Source of the DNA: Mesorhizobium sp. 61-13 | Lineage (GTDB): Bacteria > Pseudomonadota > Alphaproteobacteria > Rhizobiales > Rhizobiaceae | Reading direction: 5' to 3' | DNA length: 34,417 nucleotides | NCBI GenBank assembly: GCA_001897075.1 | Contig: MKRZ01000016.1 | Location: forward strand, 16,675-51,091 | Shown here: positions 6,288 through 14,046 of the stretch, piece after piece | Position numbering within the stretch: the stretch's first letter is position 1 | Layout of the letters: each line of letters begins with the position of its first letter | Position numbers and translations under genes: made by a program | Notes under the pieces: generated by a model | Told to the model about the DNA's origin: nothing | The model's input: the letters and a program-made list of their open reading frames with translations, nothing else | Databases searched by the model: none

Positions 6288-7049
6288 TTAGCCGGGGGGC
6301 GCTGGCAACGCCTTTTGTTTCTTTGTGCGCTTGGGTACCTTGGGCCGAACCTTTGCGATGCCATCAGCCGCAATTTTCCGGAGTTTTGGGGTTACAAATT
6401 TGTCTGCGAGGAAGTGCTCTAAACTATCAACGAGTGGATCCAAGTCATTGAATTTGGGATTCCACCCGCGATGGGCCGACGCATTGCCCGCGTTTATTAG
6501 CACCTCAAAATCATCGCGCTGTGATGGGGTAACAATCCCATCCGACTCCATTTTTTTCAGTTTCGCCTCAAACGGGAGATCAGTTTCAACACCTAGAATT
6601 TCAGAGGCGACGTCAAAAGTTGTCCGAATCCCGATAGCGGCAAGAATGTTCAGATCGTGATCGAGGGCTTCATAGGCTTGCAGGAGACACGCTTCTAAAT
6701 CTCCAGATTTTTCATGCTCAGCGAAGTTGCTTATCCGATCAAGCCAGTCAGGACGGTTGCGCTTAGTTCGTGCTGGCCAGCTTTTGATGTCCACATCCTG
6801 ATGATATTCATAATCGCCATTTCGGTCGTACCCTACCGGATAACTCGATTCCGAATCCGTGAAATGAGATTCAGCGAACACATGATCGCAGCCGCAGCAA
6901 ACCAGTAGATACCAATTCTTCCACCAGTCGTAGTTTTCTCCCTCACTTCCAGACGCGCGATGATAGCCTTTGATCTCGCAATTCCGCTCCCCCTTACAGT
7001 TCGAGCAGAACGCCTTCATCTTTGTGCCGATCTTGCTTTCAGTCGTCAT
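6288..7049 (-). CDS. DUF4145-domain protein with N-terminal zinc ribbon
   Basis: A 253-residue protein. Residues 14-60 carry CSNCKGERNC and CCGCDHVF, a likely zinc ribbon. Residues about 125-220 match DUF4145: LNILAAIGIRTTFDVASEIL, then KKMESDGIVTP, then INAGNASAHRGWNP, with the characteristic G-N-x-x-A-H. DUF4145 is often found in mobile and defence islands or fused to restriction subunits. Its biochemistry is unknown. A basic C-terminal tail (KVRPKVPKRTKKQK) may bind nucleic acid. Base composition looks more AT-rich than the core genes, in keeping with recent transfer. Confidence 0.78.
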   Translation of the reverse strand: MTTESKIGTKMKAFCSNCKGERNCEIKGYHRASGSEGENYDWWKNWYLLVCCGCDHVFAESHFTDSESSYPVGYDRNGDYEYHQDVDIKSWPARTKRNRPDWLDRISNFAEHEKSGDLEACLLQAYEALDHDLNILAAIGIRTTFDVASEILGVETDLPFEAKLKKMESDGIVTPSQRDDFEVLINAGNASAHRGWNPKFNDLDPLVDSLEHFLADKFVTPKLRKIAADGIAKVRPKVPKRTKKQKALPAPPG

Positions 7050-7113
7050 TTCAACTCGCTTCTCACGACGCTCCTATATTCGGGGCCTGCTCATTCCGCT
7101 TCCGTCAGCCACG

Positions 7114-7296
7114 TCAAGCATTCCCAGCCACTCCGCCGTCTTCCTCCAGCGCCGCCACCAGCTCCAGATCACCAGTGCTGGTCAGATATTCCCGTAGCGC
7201 CAGCACGGCAGACGCTTCCAACTCGACCTGATGCAGGTTTGCGAACCGGCGCAGAGCTATGGAAACATCGCGGGGAAGGTCGAGGACAAGGTGCAT
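7114..7296 (-). CDS. Small hypothetical protein, possibly ribbon-helix-helix
   Basis: A 60-residue protein, MHLVLDLPRDVSIALRRFA, then ASAVLALREYLTS. A short beta strand followed by two helices resembles the ribbon-helix-helix DNA-binding fold of small antitoxin-type regulators. The acidic tail (ALEEDGGVAGNA) is untypical. The ribosome binding site is weak, so both the gene and the start are uncertain. It sits between the DUF4145 gene and a lipoprotein gene on the same strand. Confidence 0.5.
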   Translation of the reverse strand: MHLVLDLPRDVSIALRRFANLHQVELEASAVLALREYLTSTGDLELVAALEEDGGVAGNA

Positions 7297-7307
7297 TCTA
7301 AGCGGGT

Positions 7308-7697
7308 CTACGGGTAGTTCTTCGCTTTGGGCTTAGATGGAGCCGCGGTCGGCACCTCTGAAACCTGGCAGCCCTGAGCACGTTGCGATGCCTGGATAGC
7401 AATAACCTCGCCTTTGTGCTGGGCGATTGCACCTTCCTTGTCACCACCTGTAAGGCTGCTCATTGGAACGCCTATCAGGAACACGCCGACAGCGTCGCCG
7501 GCAACCGCCTGGCGTTGGTCTGTCTCAACGGCACGAAGCGCCGTGGCTGATTTTTGAAACTCAACTGTGAGCTGATCGCATGACAGGCCAGTATAGGCAT
7601 TTGCCGGCATAGACATCGGAACAATGGCTTCCGGATTTTTCGCGCAACCGGCTACGACAAGCGCGGCACCTACCGCCGCCAACTTCCCTATTCTCAT
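7308..7697 (-). CDS. Small lipoprotein
   Basis: A 129-residue predicted lipoprotein. The signal peptide MRIGKLAAVGAALVVAGC ends in a VVAGC lipobox (Cys18). The mature part has two more cysteines (SCDQL and QGCQV), a helical stretch rich in Gln/Ala, and a Pro/Lys-rich tail. ATG 7697 is preceded by GAGGGGGCTTGGGA, a good site; longer upstream frames have none. Similar small lipoproteins occur in rhizobial prophages. Possible roles such as superinfection exclusion are speculative. Confidence 0.75.
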   Translation of the reverse strand: MRIGKLAAVGAALVVAGCAKNPEAIVPMSMPANAYTGLSCDQLTVEFQKSATALRAVETDQRQAVAGDAVGVFLIGVPMSSLTGGDKEGAIAQHKGEVIAIQASQRAQGCQVSEVPTAAPSKPKAKNYP

Positions 7698-7834
7698 TCC
7701 CAAGCCCCCTCGGGAGTCGGCATTTCTGATCGTCTCGCCCGACTCCCCACCACAATCTTTCCACCGTTTCCTTTGTTCCACAACTGCTGAGTTGTAGCAC
7801 TTTGGACGCAACGGGACGGCGTAGGACGATGCTG

Positions 7835-7852
7835 GATAGTATTATAACTATC
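7835..7852. promoter_or_regulatory. Inverted repeat between lipoprotein and RHH-like gene
   Basis: GATAGT-ATTATA-ACTATC is an exact 6-bp inverted repeat in an AT-rich divergent intergenic region. It could be an operator for the small ribbon-helix-helix-like protein encoded at 7927, since such proteins often autoregulate. No direct evidence. Confidence 0.35.
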
Positions 7853-7873
7853 TGATTTTATTTATCTTTTGTG

Positions 7874-7902
7874 GTCACATTGAAAGATGTCTGTGCTAGA
7901 CT
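7874..7902 (+). promoter_or_regulatory. Candidate promoter of the 7927-12465 block
   Basis: GTCACA (7874-7879) and TAGACT (7897-7902) are separated by 17 bp; each matches four of six consensus bases. It lies 25 bases upstream of the first ATG of the plus-strand block, with no gene between. Confidence 0.4.
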
Positions 7903-7926
7903 GCTTCGCAACAAACGGAGGCGGTC

Positions 7927-8079
7927 ATGCGCTTTTCTGAACCGATGAACGAGGTAATCCGGGTGCGCGTTGCCAGCGACGAGAAGCGCCGGCTTGTGGA
8001 ACTCGCCCGAGTGCGTGGCGTCAGCCTGTCCGATCTGCTGCGAGGTGCGGCCTCAAGCGACGCGAGGGCAGTAGCGTGA
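7927..8079 (+). CDS. Small RHH-like DNA-binding protein
   Basis: A 50-residue protein, MRFSEPMNEVIRVRVASDEK, then LVELARVRGVSLSDLLRGAA. A basic strand (VIRVRV) followed by two helices separated by G-V-S-L-S fits the Arc/CopG ribbon-helix-helix fold. ATG 7927 follows GGAGG at 5 bases, an excellent site. The next gene starts within its stop (GTGA). It heads the plus-strand structural-type block and may regulate it. Confidence 0.75.
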   Translation: MRFSEPMNEVIRVRVASDEKRRLVELARVRGVSLSDLLRGAASSDARAVA

Positions 8080-8276
8080 GTATCACCTACGCCCCTCCCA
8101 TGACCCTAATGCAGCTATGGCGGCTCCACCGTGCCGAATGTCGAGCAGTTGGCTCCATCGTGGCAGACGCGCGCGCCGGCAGGTTGCCCGGCGTCGAAAC
8201 GCTGCCAAGCGGCATTGGCTTTGCTGTGACCAATCAACGCGCGGCTCTCGCCGCCATGCGGAAGGCTGTCGCGTAA
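8076..8276 (+). CDS. Small hypothetical phage-type protein
   Basis: A 66-residue protein starting at GTG 8076, overlapping the preceding stop by 4 bases (GTGA), and ending in a TAATG overlap with the following large gene. Sequence features are a helix MTLMQLWRLHRAECRAVGSI and a tail FAVTNQRAALAAMRKAVA. No known motif. The double overlap shows it belongs to a translationally coupled operon; a chaperone or adaptor role for the large protein is conceivable but unproven. Confidence 0.65.
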   Translation: MSITYAPPMTLMQLWRLHRAECRAVGSIVADARAGRLPGVETLPSGIGFAVTNQRAALAAMRKAVA

Positions 8277-10642
8277 TGGCTGAAATGTCGCTTGAGCAGC
8301 AACAGGCGCTTGCGATGGCTCGCGCTAGGCGTCGTCGCGCAGAGGCGGGCGCGGGCATTCAGGAAATTGACCCGGCAACAAGCCCCCGGTTCCCGGGCAT
8401 CCCTGTTGAACAATCGGGCGAAGGCAGCAAAGGGCCTTGGACCAAGTACCAGCAAGAGGCGCTAGACGAACTCAACAGCCGCAGGGCTGCGAACGGTGAG
8501 GGGCCTTGGTCAAAATATCAACCGCGTGACCTCCTAGCTCGTCAACCGCGTGACCTGTTGGCGGGCAATTCGCAGTCCGACAAGTCCAAGCGGCAATTCA
8601 CAATCACTGCACCCAATGGCAAAAAATATCGCGTTACGGGTTCTGATCCTGAGGGCGCTGTAGGTGCACTGCGTAAGCACCTCGGAGAAACCGAAACCCA
8701 GCCGGCCAAGCGCACAGAGCCGCTTCATCCGGAATTCGACCCCGCGAATGTTCCCCATAGAAACGCAGACCCGTCCCGCGTGACAGCGGCCCTTTCGAGT
8801 GCCGTCGAGGGTATTCCTATTGCTGGTCCCTATCTCCAAAGCGGCGTTGAGAATGTTGCTGCGGGCATCGGCTCGCTTATCGAGGACCGCCCGCGTTCCG
8901 AGGTCCGCGCGGAAATGGGCAAGATGGTTGACGATGCCCAAGAGGCCTATCCGATAACCAGCACGGCATCAGGCGTAGGCGGCGCAGTGGCAGGCACTCT
9001 ACCGATGGTTATGGCAGCCCCAGCCATGTTCGGAGCCAGTGGTGGTGGTCTGCTGATGCGCACCATTGCCAGCGGCCTTTCCGGTACTGCTATTGGTGGT
9101 GCGGACAGTGCAGTTCGCTCCGGTGGTGACCCCCGAGAGGTATTGCGTGGGGCAATATCAGGCGGCGGCATGGGGCTGGCAGGCCCTCTCGCCGGAAAGG
9201 TCGTTGGCTCCAGTTGGCAACGCCTCCGTGATTTCCGTGCGGCGCGCGGGGCGGCAAAGGCCTCAGGCATGGACCGCAAGGTCATTTCGACCGTTGGTCG
9301 CGCCGTTCGCGATGACGGCCTTGACCCTGCCACCATTGGCCAGCGCATGAACGAACTCGGCCCTGATGCGATGATGATGGATCTAGGCCCGAACCTCCAG
9401 CGGCAGGGAGGGGCACTCGCAGCTACGCCGGGGCGTGGACAGGAGATTGTGCGGTCATCCATTGCCAACAGACAGGCTAACGCCGGCAATCGTATCAGCG
9501 GCGTTCTTGACGATGCCTTGGGGCAACCTGCCGATACGCTCGCGCTTGCCGACGACATTGTGACCAAGCGCGCCTCTGCCGCCAAGCCGCTTTACCAGAA
9601 GGCCTATCAAGAAGGCTCGGAAGGTGTTTGGTCGCCCGAATTGGAGCGGATGGCCGGAAGCCCCATGTTTTCCGAAGCAATGCGCCGCGCTGCCACCACC
9701 GGCAAGGACCGTGCAATCCTTGACGGCTTTGGCTCGTTCAATCCGCGTGTCACCGTTACCCAGGACGGCCGTATTTCCTTCAACCAGTCTCGCGCTGGTG
9801 GATCGCCGCTTTATCCTGACCTCCAATATTGGGACTATGTGAAGCGCAATCTTGACGACATTGCGGGCGAGGCCAAGCGGGCTGGACGGTCCGAGCAGGC
9901 ATCTATCGCCACCAACCTTGCGACCAATCTGCGCGGCGAACTCGACAAGGCCGTGCCATCCTACCGCGCAGCCCGAGACGCCTACGCAGGCCCTTCGGCC
10001 ATCATGGAGGCCATGGAAGAAGGACAGGGCGTGTTCCGCAACAGCTTCACGCCGGGCCAATTGCGTCAACGCATGTCTTCGATGAGCGAAGCAGAGCGCG
10101 AGGCGTTTGTTCAGGGCGCAAGGGCGCAGATTGCCGACGCGATGGGTACGGCTCGCAATGACGCCCTGTCGGCACGTTCCATGTTCCAGAAGGGCTATAA
10201 CCGCGACAAGCTGGAAATGCTGATCGGCAAACCACAAGCCGAAAAGATGCTTCAGGCGCTTGATGCCGAAGCCACCTTTGCCCGCACCAGCGACGTTGTA
10301 ACAGGCAACTCCGAGACCATGGCGCGTTCTCAAGCGATGAAGGAAATCGCAGGGGAGAGCGGCCCGCAATTCGGCTTGCGTGAAGGTTACATGTCGGGCG
10401 GGATGCTGGGGGGGCTTCGCTCGGCAGGCGTTCGAACTGGCGAGAAGTTGATTGATGCACTCGCCTCAGCAAGCCGGGAAGCACGCAATGCGGGTCTGGC
10501 TGATGCCATCTCCAGCAGCGATTTCCAGAAGATAGTCAACGCGCTGATGAAGTCACAGGCACGTAAGGTTCCGAATGAATCAATCGACCGTATTGCGCGG
10601 GCCCTGATGATTGGCGGCGGCACTGCTGCCACGCGGCCTTGA
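8276..10642 (+). CDS. Large phage virion / DNA-ejection-like protein
   Basis: A 788-residue protein. ATG 8276 overlaps the previous TAA (TAATG). The N-terminus (MSLEQQQALAMARARRRR) and a short domain QFTITAPNGKKYRVTGSDPE with GAVGALRKHLG (about 100-135) are typical of internal virion/ejection proteins in rhizobial podovirus-like prophages. Gly/Ala-rich hydrophobic stretches (about 175-270, e.g. VGGAVAGTLPMVMAAPAMFG) suggest membrane insertion. The rest is a long helical region rich in Ala, Arg and Asp. It would be the only recognisable virion component in the element. Exact function not proven; a tail-length or lytic role is less likely. Confidence 0.6.
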   Translation: MAEMSLEQQQALAMARARRRRAEAGAGIQEIDPATSPRFPGIPVEQSGEGSKGPWTKYQQEALDELNSRRAANGEGPWSKYQPRDLLARQPRDLLAGNSQSDKSKRQFTITAPNGKKYRVTGSDPEGAVGALRKHLGETETQPAKRTEPLHPEFDPANVPHRNADPSRVTAALSSAVEGIPIAGPYLQSGVENVAAGIGSLIEDRPRSEVRAEMGKMVDDAQEAYPITSTASGVGGAVAGTLPMVMAAPAMFGASGGGLLMRTIASGLSGTAIGGADSAVRSGGDPREVLRGAISGGGMGLAGPLAGKVVGSSWQRLRDFRAARGAAKASGMDRKVISTVGRAVRDDGLDPATIGQRMNELGPDAMMMDLGPNLQRQGGALAATPGRGQEIVRSSIANRQANAGNRISGVLDDALGQPADTLALADDIVTKRASAAKPLYQKAYQEGSEGVWSPELERMAGSPMFSEAMRRAATTGKDRAILDGFGSFNPRVTVTQDGRISFNQSRAGGSPLYPDLQYWDYVKRNLDDIAGEAKRAGRSEQASIATNLATNLRGELDKAVPSYRAARDAYAGPSAIMEAMEEGQGVFRNSFTPGQLRQRMSSMSEAEREAFVQGARAQIADAMGTARNDALSARSMFQKGYNRDKLEMLIGKPQAEKMLQALDAEATFARTSDVVTGNSETMARSQAMKEIAGESGPQFGLREGYMSGGMLGGLRSAGVRTGEKLIDALASASREARNAGLADAISSSDFQKIVNALMKSQARKVPNESIDRIARALMIGGGTAATRP

Positions 10643-10822
10643 GGCGGGGTCGATCCACATGATGAACAACACCAATAGCATCATGAAGACGCAGCCGGCG
10701 AGAAAGCCGGCAAGTGCTTCAGTGGTGAAAAATGACGTTGCCCACCACAAGCCCCGATTCACGCCCACCAACACGGCAATGAGAATGGCGCTCAGGAGTG
10801 CTGGAACGAGATATCGGCTCAT
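10580..10822 (-). CDS. Small membrane protein overlapping the large virion gene
   Basis: An 80-residue protein with two predicted membrane segments, LVPALLSAILIAVLVGV (about 4-20) and ALAGFLAGCVFMMLLVLFIM (about 37-56), and a polar tail. Start ATG 10822; a TTG at 10840 is an alternative. It is convergent with and overlaps the last 63 bases of the 788-residue gene. Two short membrane spans with a charged tail could be holin-like, but no lysin is adjacent. Existence is supported by the clear hydrophobic pattern. Confidence 0.55.
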   Translation of the reverse strand: MSRYLVPALLSAILIAVLVGVNRGLWWATSFFTTEALAGFLAGCVFMMLLVLFIMWIDPASRPRGSSAAANHQGPRNTVD

Positions 10823-10845
10823 GCCGTCACTATGGAGCAAGTTCG

Positions 10846-11193
10846 ATGGAAGGTGAAGCGGCAGCCGAGATATGCACTGTGATTGCCCAGCAGGTCCGTT
10901 CTATCCGTGCGGGAGATATGCCGGCCTCCGGGGAGCTTGGATATCTGATCGAGCGGCTTTGCCAGGCTCCTGCCTCGAATGCGGTCGATGCACTCGCCTT
11001 GATCGCCATTGCCAGGCGAGTTCTCAATGTCACTCTTTCCGATCTGTCTCCGCAGGAAATCGAGCAACCCAACAAATGCGCCGTTGCCGTCGCCAATGTC
11101 TTCGAACTGCTGAACAACGCGGTACAGGCGCTTGAGCTTCACACTGGATACAGCGCCGAGGGCTTCACCGGCGAAGCTGACGCAATCAACTAG
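10846..11193 (+). CDS. Hypothetical protein
   Basis: A 115-residue protein, ATG 10846 with GGAG upstream. It looks all-helical and acidic (EICTVIAQQVRSIRAG, then AVDALALIAIARRVLNVTL, then VFELLNNAVQALEL). No membrane segment or motif is recognised. It follows the large virion-like gene and precedes other small phage-type genes on the same strand, so it is probably part of the same transcription unit. Function unknown. Confidence 0.6.
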   Translation: MEGEAAAEICTVIAQQVRSIRAGDMPASGELGYLIERLCQAPASNAVDALALIAIARRVLNVTLSDLSPQEIEQPNKCAVAVANVFELLNNAVQALELHTGYSAEGFTGEADAIN

Positions 11194-11203
11194 GATACCT
11201 GAT

Positions 11204-11521
11204 ATGCCGTCCTTTTTCTTCAACGACCAGACACCGGCTCAGAAGGCACGAAACGCCTATCTGGAGTCCCGATATCGGTACGACAATATGGCCATGCCGA
11301 AGAATGTTGGCCAAGGCCTGAGTGCTTTGGGTGATGGGATTGAATACCGGTATCGGCAGAACAATACCTTTCCTGAAGCGCCCAGCCCCAGATCTGCAGT
11401 TGTAAATGCCCTTGTTGGCGAGCAACCCAAGAGCAACCCTTGGAGCAGGGCGCTTGAAGGTTCCCCACTCACCGCATTGTTCAATTTGGGCAAGAGCAAA
11501 TTGGGCGGTGGGCTGTACTGA
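11204..11521 (+). CDS. Hypothetical phage-type protein
   Basis: A 105-residue protein starting at ATG 11204 (AGGA upstream). It is rich in Tyr, Arg, Asn and Pro (SRYRYDN, IEYRYRQNN), with a C-terminus LFNLGKSKLGGGLY. The composition resembles virion-associated small proteins rather than enzymes. No homology-based function can be given. The spacing of 10 bases from the preceding gene implies co-transcription. Confidence 0.6.
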   Translation: MPSFFFNDQTPAQKARNAYLESRYRYDNMAMPKNVGQGLSALGDGIEYRYRQNNTFPEAPSPRSAVVNALVGEQPKSNPWSRALEGSPLTALFNLGKSKLGGGLY

Positions 11522-11562
11522 TCGCCTTCCAATTGCGCTGAAAACAATCAGGAAGAATCGAA

Positions 11563-11811
11563 ATGCTCGCGGTCAAAAGCAGGCTTGCCAGGTTAGAGAA
11601 GCAGATTGGTGCCGCATCGGGGCTACTGGTCGTTGTCAAGGCTGGGCCATCCGATGATGAGGTTTCGTCGCTGTTGAGCGAACGCGGAATAGACCCCGAC
11701 AATCCCAACCATCAGATCATCATTCTTAGGACGCTATACGAGGACAAGAGCGGCAGATTGGCACCAGACCAGCCAAAGGCGGGAATCCTCTACACGATGA
11801 GCATGAATTGA
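11563..11811 (+). CDS. Small hypothetical protein, paralogue A
   Basis: An 82-residue protein with an N-terminal amphipathic motif KSRLARLEKQIG and later DDEVSSLLSERGIDPDNPN. ATG 11563 follows AGGAAGAATCGAA. The KSR-[LI]-x-RLE motif, the acidic pair and the G-I-[DN]-P turn recur in the next gene, so the two appear to be tandem duplicates that diverged. Such short proteins occur in rhizobial phages next to terminase-like genes. Function unknown. Confidence 0.6.
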   Translation: MLAVKSRLARLEKQIGAASGLLVVVKAGPSDDEVSSLLSERGIDPDNPNHQIIILRTLYEDKSGRLAPDQPKAGILYTMSMN

Positions 11812-11812
11812 G

Positions 11813-12025
11813 ATGACGGCCCTTAAGTCGAGAATAGGCAGGTTGGAAGAACGCGGCATGGGAAGGGTTCCCCGCCGTGTAGCTTGTGCATTCTCTGGTC
11901 ATCATGACGACGATACCATTCATGCGGCATTGATGGCTGCCGGGATAAATCCGGGCTGGGACGGCGCACTCGTAGTGCATGGCGCTAGTGCTGACCTGTC
12001 CGTCCGAATCCTCTCCAACAGGTAG
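11813..12025 (+). CDS. Small hypothetical protein, paralogue B
   Basis: A 70-residue protein starting one base after the stop of its paralogue. It shares ALKSRIGRLEERG with the KSRLARLEKQIG segment, then HHDDDTIHAALMAAGINPG matches DDEVSSLLSERGIDP. The rest differs. The pair is best explained by tandem duplication and divergence. It directly precedes the small-terminase-like gene. Function unknown. Confidence 0.55.
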   Translation: MTALKSRIGRLEERGMGRVPRRVACAFSGHHDDDTIHAALMAAGINPGWDGALVVHGASADLSVRILSNR

Positions 12026-12033
12026 CGGGTGTC

Positions 12034-12465
12034 ATGGCGAAGATTGGCGGCGCACGACCAGGTGCAGGTAGACCGCGCGGCAGCGTCAGCAGCCGGCACG
12101 TCGAGATTGTTGCCTTGATGATGGACGGCAGGAAGACACCGCTCGAATATCTCATGGACATCATGACCGATGAAAACGCTGACGAGAAGCGCCGTGATTG
12201 GGCAGCGGAAAAGGCCGCAGCCTTCCTGCATCCTCGCCCTCAGCCAGTAGCGCGTTCGATAGAAGTTGAGTTGCCAGACACCAGCACCGTTGAGGGCATC
12301 ACATCAGCGCTCAACGTCATCACCCAGGCTGCTGCCAGCGGTCAGATTGCCCCTGCTGAGGCGCAGTCGCTCTCAGCGCTCATCGAGGCTCAGCGGAAGG
12401 CCATCGAGACAGGGGAGCTTCTGGAGCGCATCGAGAAGTTGGAAGCGTCACAGCCAACACGGTAG
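12034..12465 (+). CDS. Small-terminase-like protein
   Basis: A 143-residue protein beginning GGARPGAGRPRGSVS, the glycine/arginine signature seen in many phage small-terminase-type proteins, followed by KTPLEYLMDIMTDENADEKR, then AAAFLHPRPQP, a pattern shared with rhizobial phage packaging proteins. The C-terminal part (about 85-140) is a long helix with SGQIAPAEAQSLSALIEAQR and ELLERIEKLE that could oligomerise. No large terminase is nearby, so if it recognises pac/cos it would have to act with another phage's motor. The assignment is moderate; a general phage DNA-binding protein is the alternative. Confidence 0.55.
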   Translation: MAKIGGARPGAGRPRGSVSSRHVEIVALMMDGRKTPLEYLMDIMTDENADEKRRDWAAEKAAAFLHPRPQPVARSIEVELPDTSTVEGITSALNVITQAAASGQIAPAEAQSLSALIEAQRKAIETGELLERIEKLEASQPTR

Positions 12466-12572
12466 CAATGATGCCGGTAGGGGCAGTTGCTCTCGGGCGT
12501 TGAAAAAAGAAGATTGCAAGTGTTTGTTGTTTGCCGATAGCCTAGCTTCGAAATTTCGAGCTGGGGGGCTCA

Positions 12573-13061
12573 ATGCATTTGAATCGGGGGACTAGGGCCG
12601 TTGCGACGGTCTTGTTTGCGCTGCCGCTAGCGTCTTGCACGACTTCACAACAGGCACTGACTAAGAACCCAAAGGCGGTAAATACTTCAGCTCTTTGTAG
12701 ATCGCTTGCCAGCACAACTGACGCACAGTTCCGGGTTGACCTTCTTGCGGAACTCTCGCGACGGTCAGTATCCATGGACCAGTGCGCGACCATGATAAAG
12801 CAGCAGAACCAGGCGATTGCTGCGGGCGTTGCACTTGCCGCTATTGGCGCAGCTGTTGCCGTGTGCGCCAACAATGATTGCGGTGGTGGGGGATACTATC
12901 AGCCCAGATACTATCAAGGCGCTGACTGGGACGCCTTCTACAATCAGTATGGGCAGGTAGTTTGGGCTTGCCGCGAAATTGCAACGGGCCGCTTCACCGA
13001 TTACAGCAATTGCTATGGGAAAGTGCAGACCGACTGGCGCTGGCCAGGTCTATACGCGTAA
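12573..13061 (+). CDS. Lipoprotein with glycine-rich hydrophobic segment
   Basis: A 162-residue predicted lipoprotein: signal MHLNRGTRAVATVLFALPL and lipobox LASC (Cys22). Residues about 88-108 (AIAAGVALAAIGAAVAVCAN) form a small-residue hydrophobic segment followed by CGGGGYYQPRYYQ and a Tyr/Trp-rich C-terminus with paired cysteines. It has its own leader containing the palindrome TCGAAATTTCGA (12548-12559), and so may be transcribed independently of the phage block. Envelope cargo of unknown role. Confidence 0.7.
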   Translation: MHLNRGTRAVATVLFALPLASCTTSQQALTKNPKAVNTSALCRSLASTTDAQFRVDLLAELSRRSVSMDQCATMIKQQNQAIAAGVALAAIGAAVAVCANNDCGGGGYYQPRYYQGADWDAFYNQYGQVVWACREIATGRFTDYSNCYGKVQTDWRWPGLYA

Positions 13062-13093
13062 GGCATCGTCAGTGACGGTGGAAACTCAGCGTT

Positions 13094-13201
13094 CTAAACT
13101 AGCAACCACCCAAAGCCAGCAAGCATGCCGATCACAATGAGTGCACCGAAGACGAGCCGCCCAGCTATGCTGATTGTTGGTTCATAGGGCCGTTCGCTCA
13201 T
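13094..13201 (-). CDS. 35-residue single-span membrane peptide (overlooked small gene)
   Basis: ATG 13201 overlaps the stop of the thermonuclease gene (ATGA), with AAAGG 7 bases upstream. The product starts MSERPYEPTISIAGR and continues with one hydrophobic span (LVFGALIVIGMLAGFGWLLV), ending at TAG 13094-13096. Coupling to the preceding genes and a textbook membrane segment make it credible despite its size. It may anchor or modulate the exported partners. Confidence 0.6.
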   Translation of the reverse strand: MSERPYEPTISIAGRLVFGALIVIGMLAGFGWLLV

Positions 13202-14046
13202 CGTTGTGCCTTTCGCCACCCGGCGCTACGGGCCTCCGCTTCCGAACAAAACCAACGCTCTCCCTTGCTTTCGGATATCTTCGTCTTTTCGTAAAATTTC
13301 TGTCCTGGCAGGTGGTAGATTCGCTCGCCCTTGTTGGAAACATTGCCCTTGATGTTGCAGCCGGACGTTCCGACGAAGGTAAAGCTCGGGCTGGTGGTCA
13401 CGGTCGGTGTGACTGGTTCGCTGCGCTGGGCAGCGCGCCATTCCCAAGGTTCTTCAAACTCACCCTGCCAAACGCCACGGCGCGCCTGTTTTGCCCTTGC
13501 CTGCTGGACAGCGTAGCCTCCAGCCGAATAGCGAGGCCAGTCGAGCGCATGGCCGCTTTCGACAAGCCATTCCTGAACCGATCTGCCGTCTGCTCGAGCG
13601 CAATTACCGACATAGCGTCCGTATTGGTCCCAGTCGAGAAATTCACACCTGACTGGCCGTGACCCAGCCAGGAAATTGTCCAGTGCCTTCGCGGCACTGC
13701 GCCCGCAGGCATAGGCCTTTCCATTGGAATTCTTGCACGATTGTTGCCCCTCCGGCGCGTCGATACCGTTGAAGCGAACACGCTGGCCGGCAATCTCGAT
13801 TGTGTCGCCGTCAACCACAGAAGCGCGGCCTTCGATGGGATTGCCATCTGATCGGGGCAGCAGGGAGGTTGCCTTATCGAGATAGTTGCTGACGGGGGCG
13901 TCGCCCTTGCCAACCAACTGCATGCCAGCAATCGCCGCCAAAATGAGCAAGGTGAGAACGAGGCTGCGCACGGCGTAAGGCAATCGCCGTCGCCTTGGTT
14001 TGCGCCGGTACTTCTGGAAATGTCCAGGTTTGCGGCTAGGAATCAA
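13198..14046 (-). CDS. Membrane-anchored thermonuclease (SNase-like) family protein
   Basis: A 282-residue protein: basic N-terminus, one membrane span (about 26-45, VRSLVLTLLILAAIAGMQLV), SNase domain about 70-200 and a C-terminal domain (about 228-280) with GCNIKGNVSNKGERIYHLPG and GERWFCSEAEARSAGWRKA, as in rhizobial thermonuclease/ExoI-like proteins. Catalytic and calcium residues are present: Asp79 and Asp81 (VVDGDT), Arg91, Asp96, Glu99 (RFNGIDAPE) and Arg144 (YGRYVG). It would cleave DNA or RNA in the periplasm. It overlaps by 4 bases the DUF5334 gene upstream and the small peptide gene downstream. Confidence 0.88.
   Translation of the reverse strand: MIPSRKPGHFQKYRRKPRRRRLPYAVRSLVLTLLILAAIAGMQLVGKGDAPVSNYLDKATSLLPRSDGNPIEGRASVVDGDTIEIAGQRVRFNGIDAPEGQQSCKNSNGKAYACGRSAAKALDNFLAGSRPVRCEFLDWDQYGRYVGNCARADGRSVQEWLVESGHALDWPRYSAGGYAVQQARAKQARRGVWQGEFEEPWEWRAAQRSEPVTPTVTTSPSFTFVGTSGCNIKGNVSNKGERIYHLPGQKFYEKTKISESKGERWFCSEAEARSAGWRKAQR

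Noticed and set aside
9455-10369. Minus-strand 304-codon frame within the virion-like gene
   Set aside because: The plus-strand frame is continuous, coupled to its neighbours and has family-like segments; the minus frame has none.
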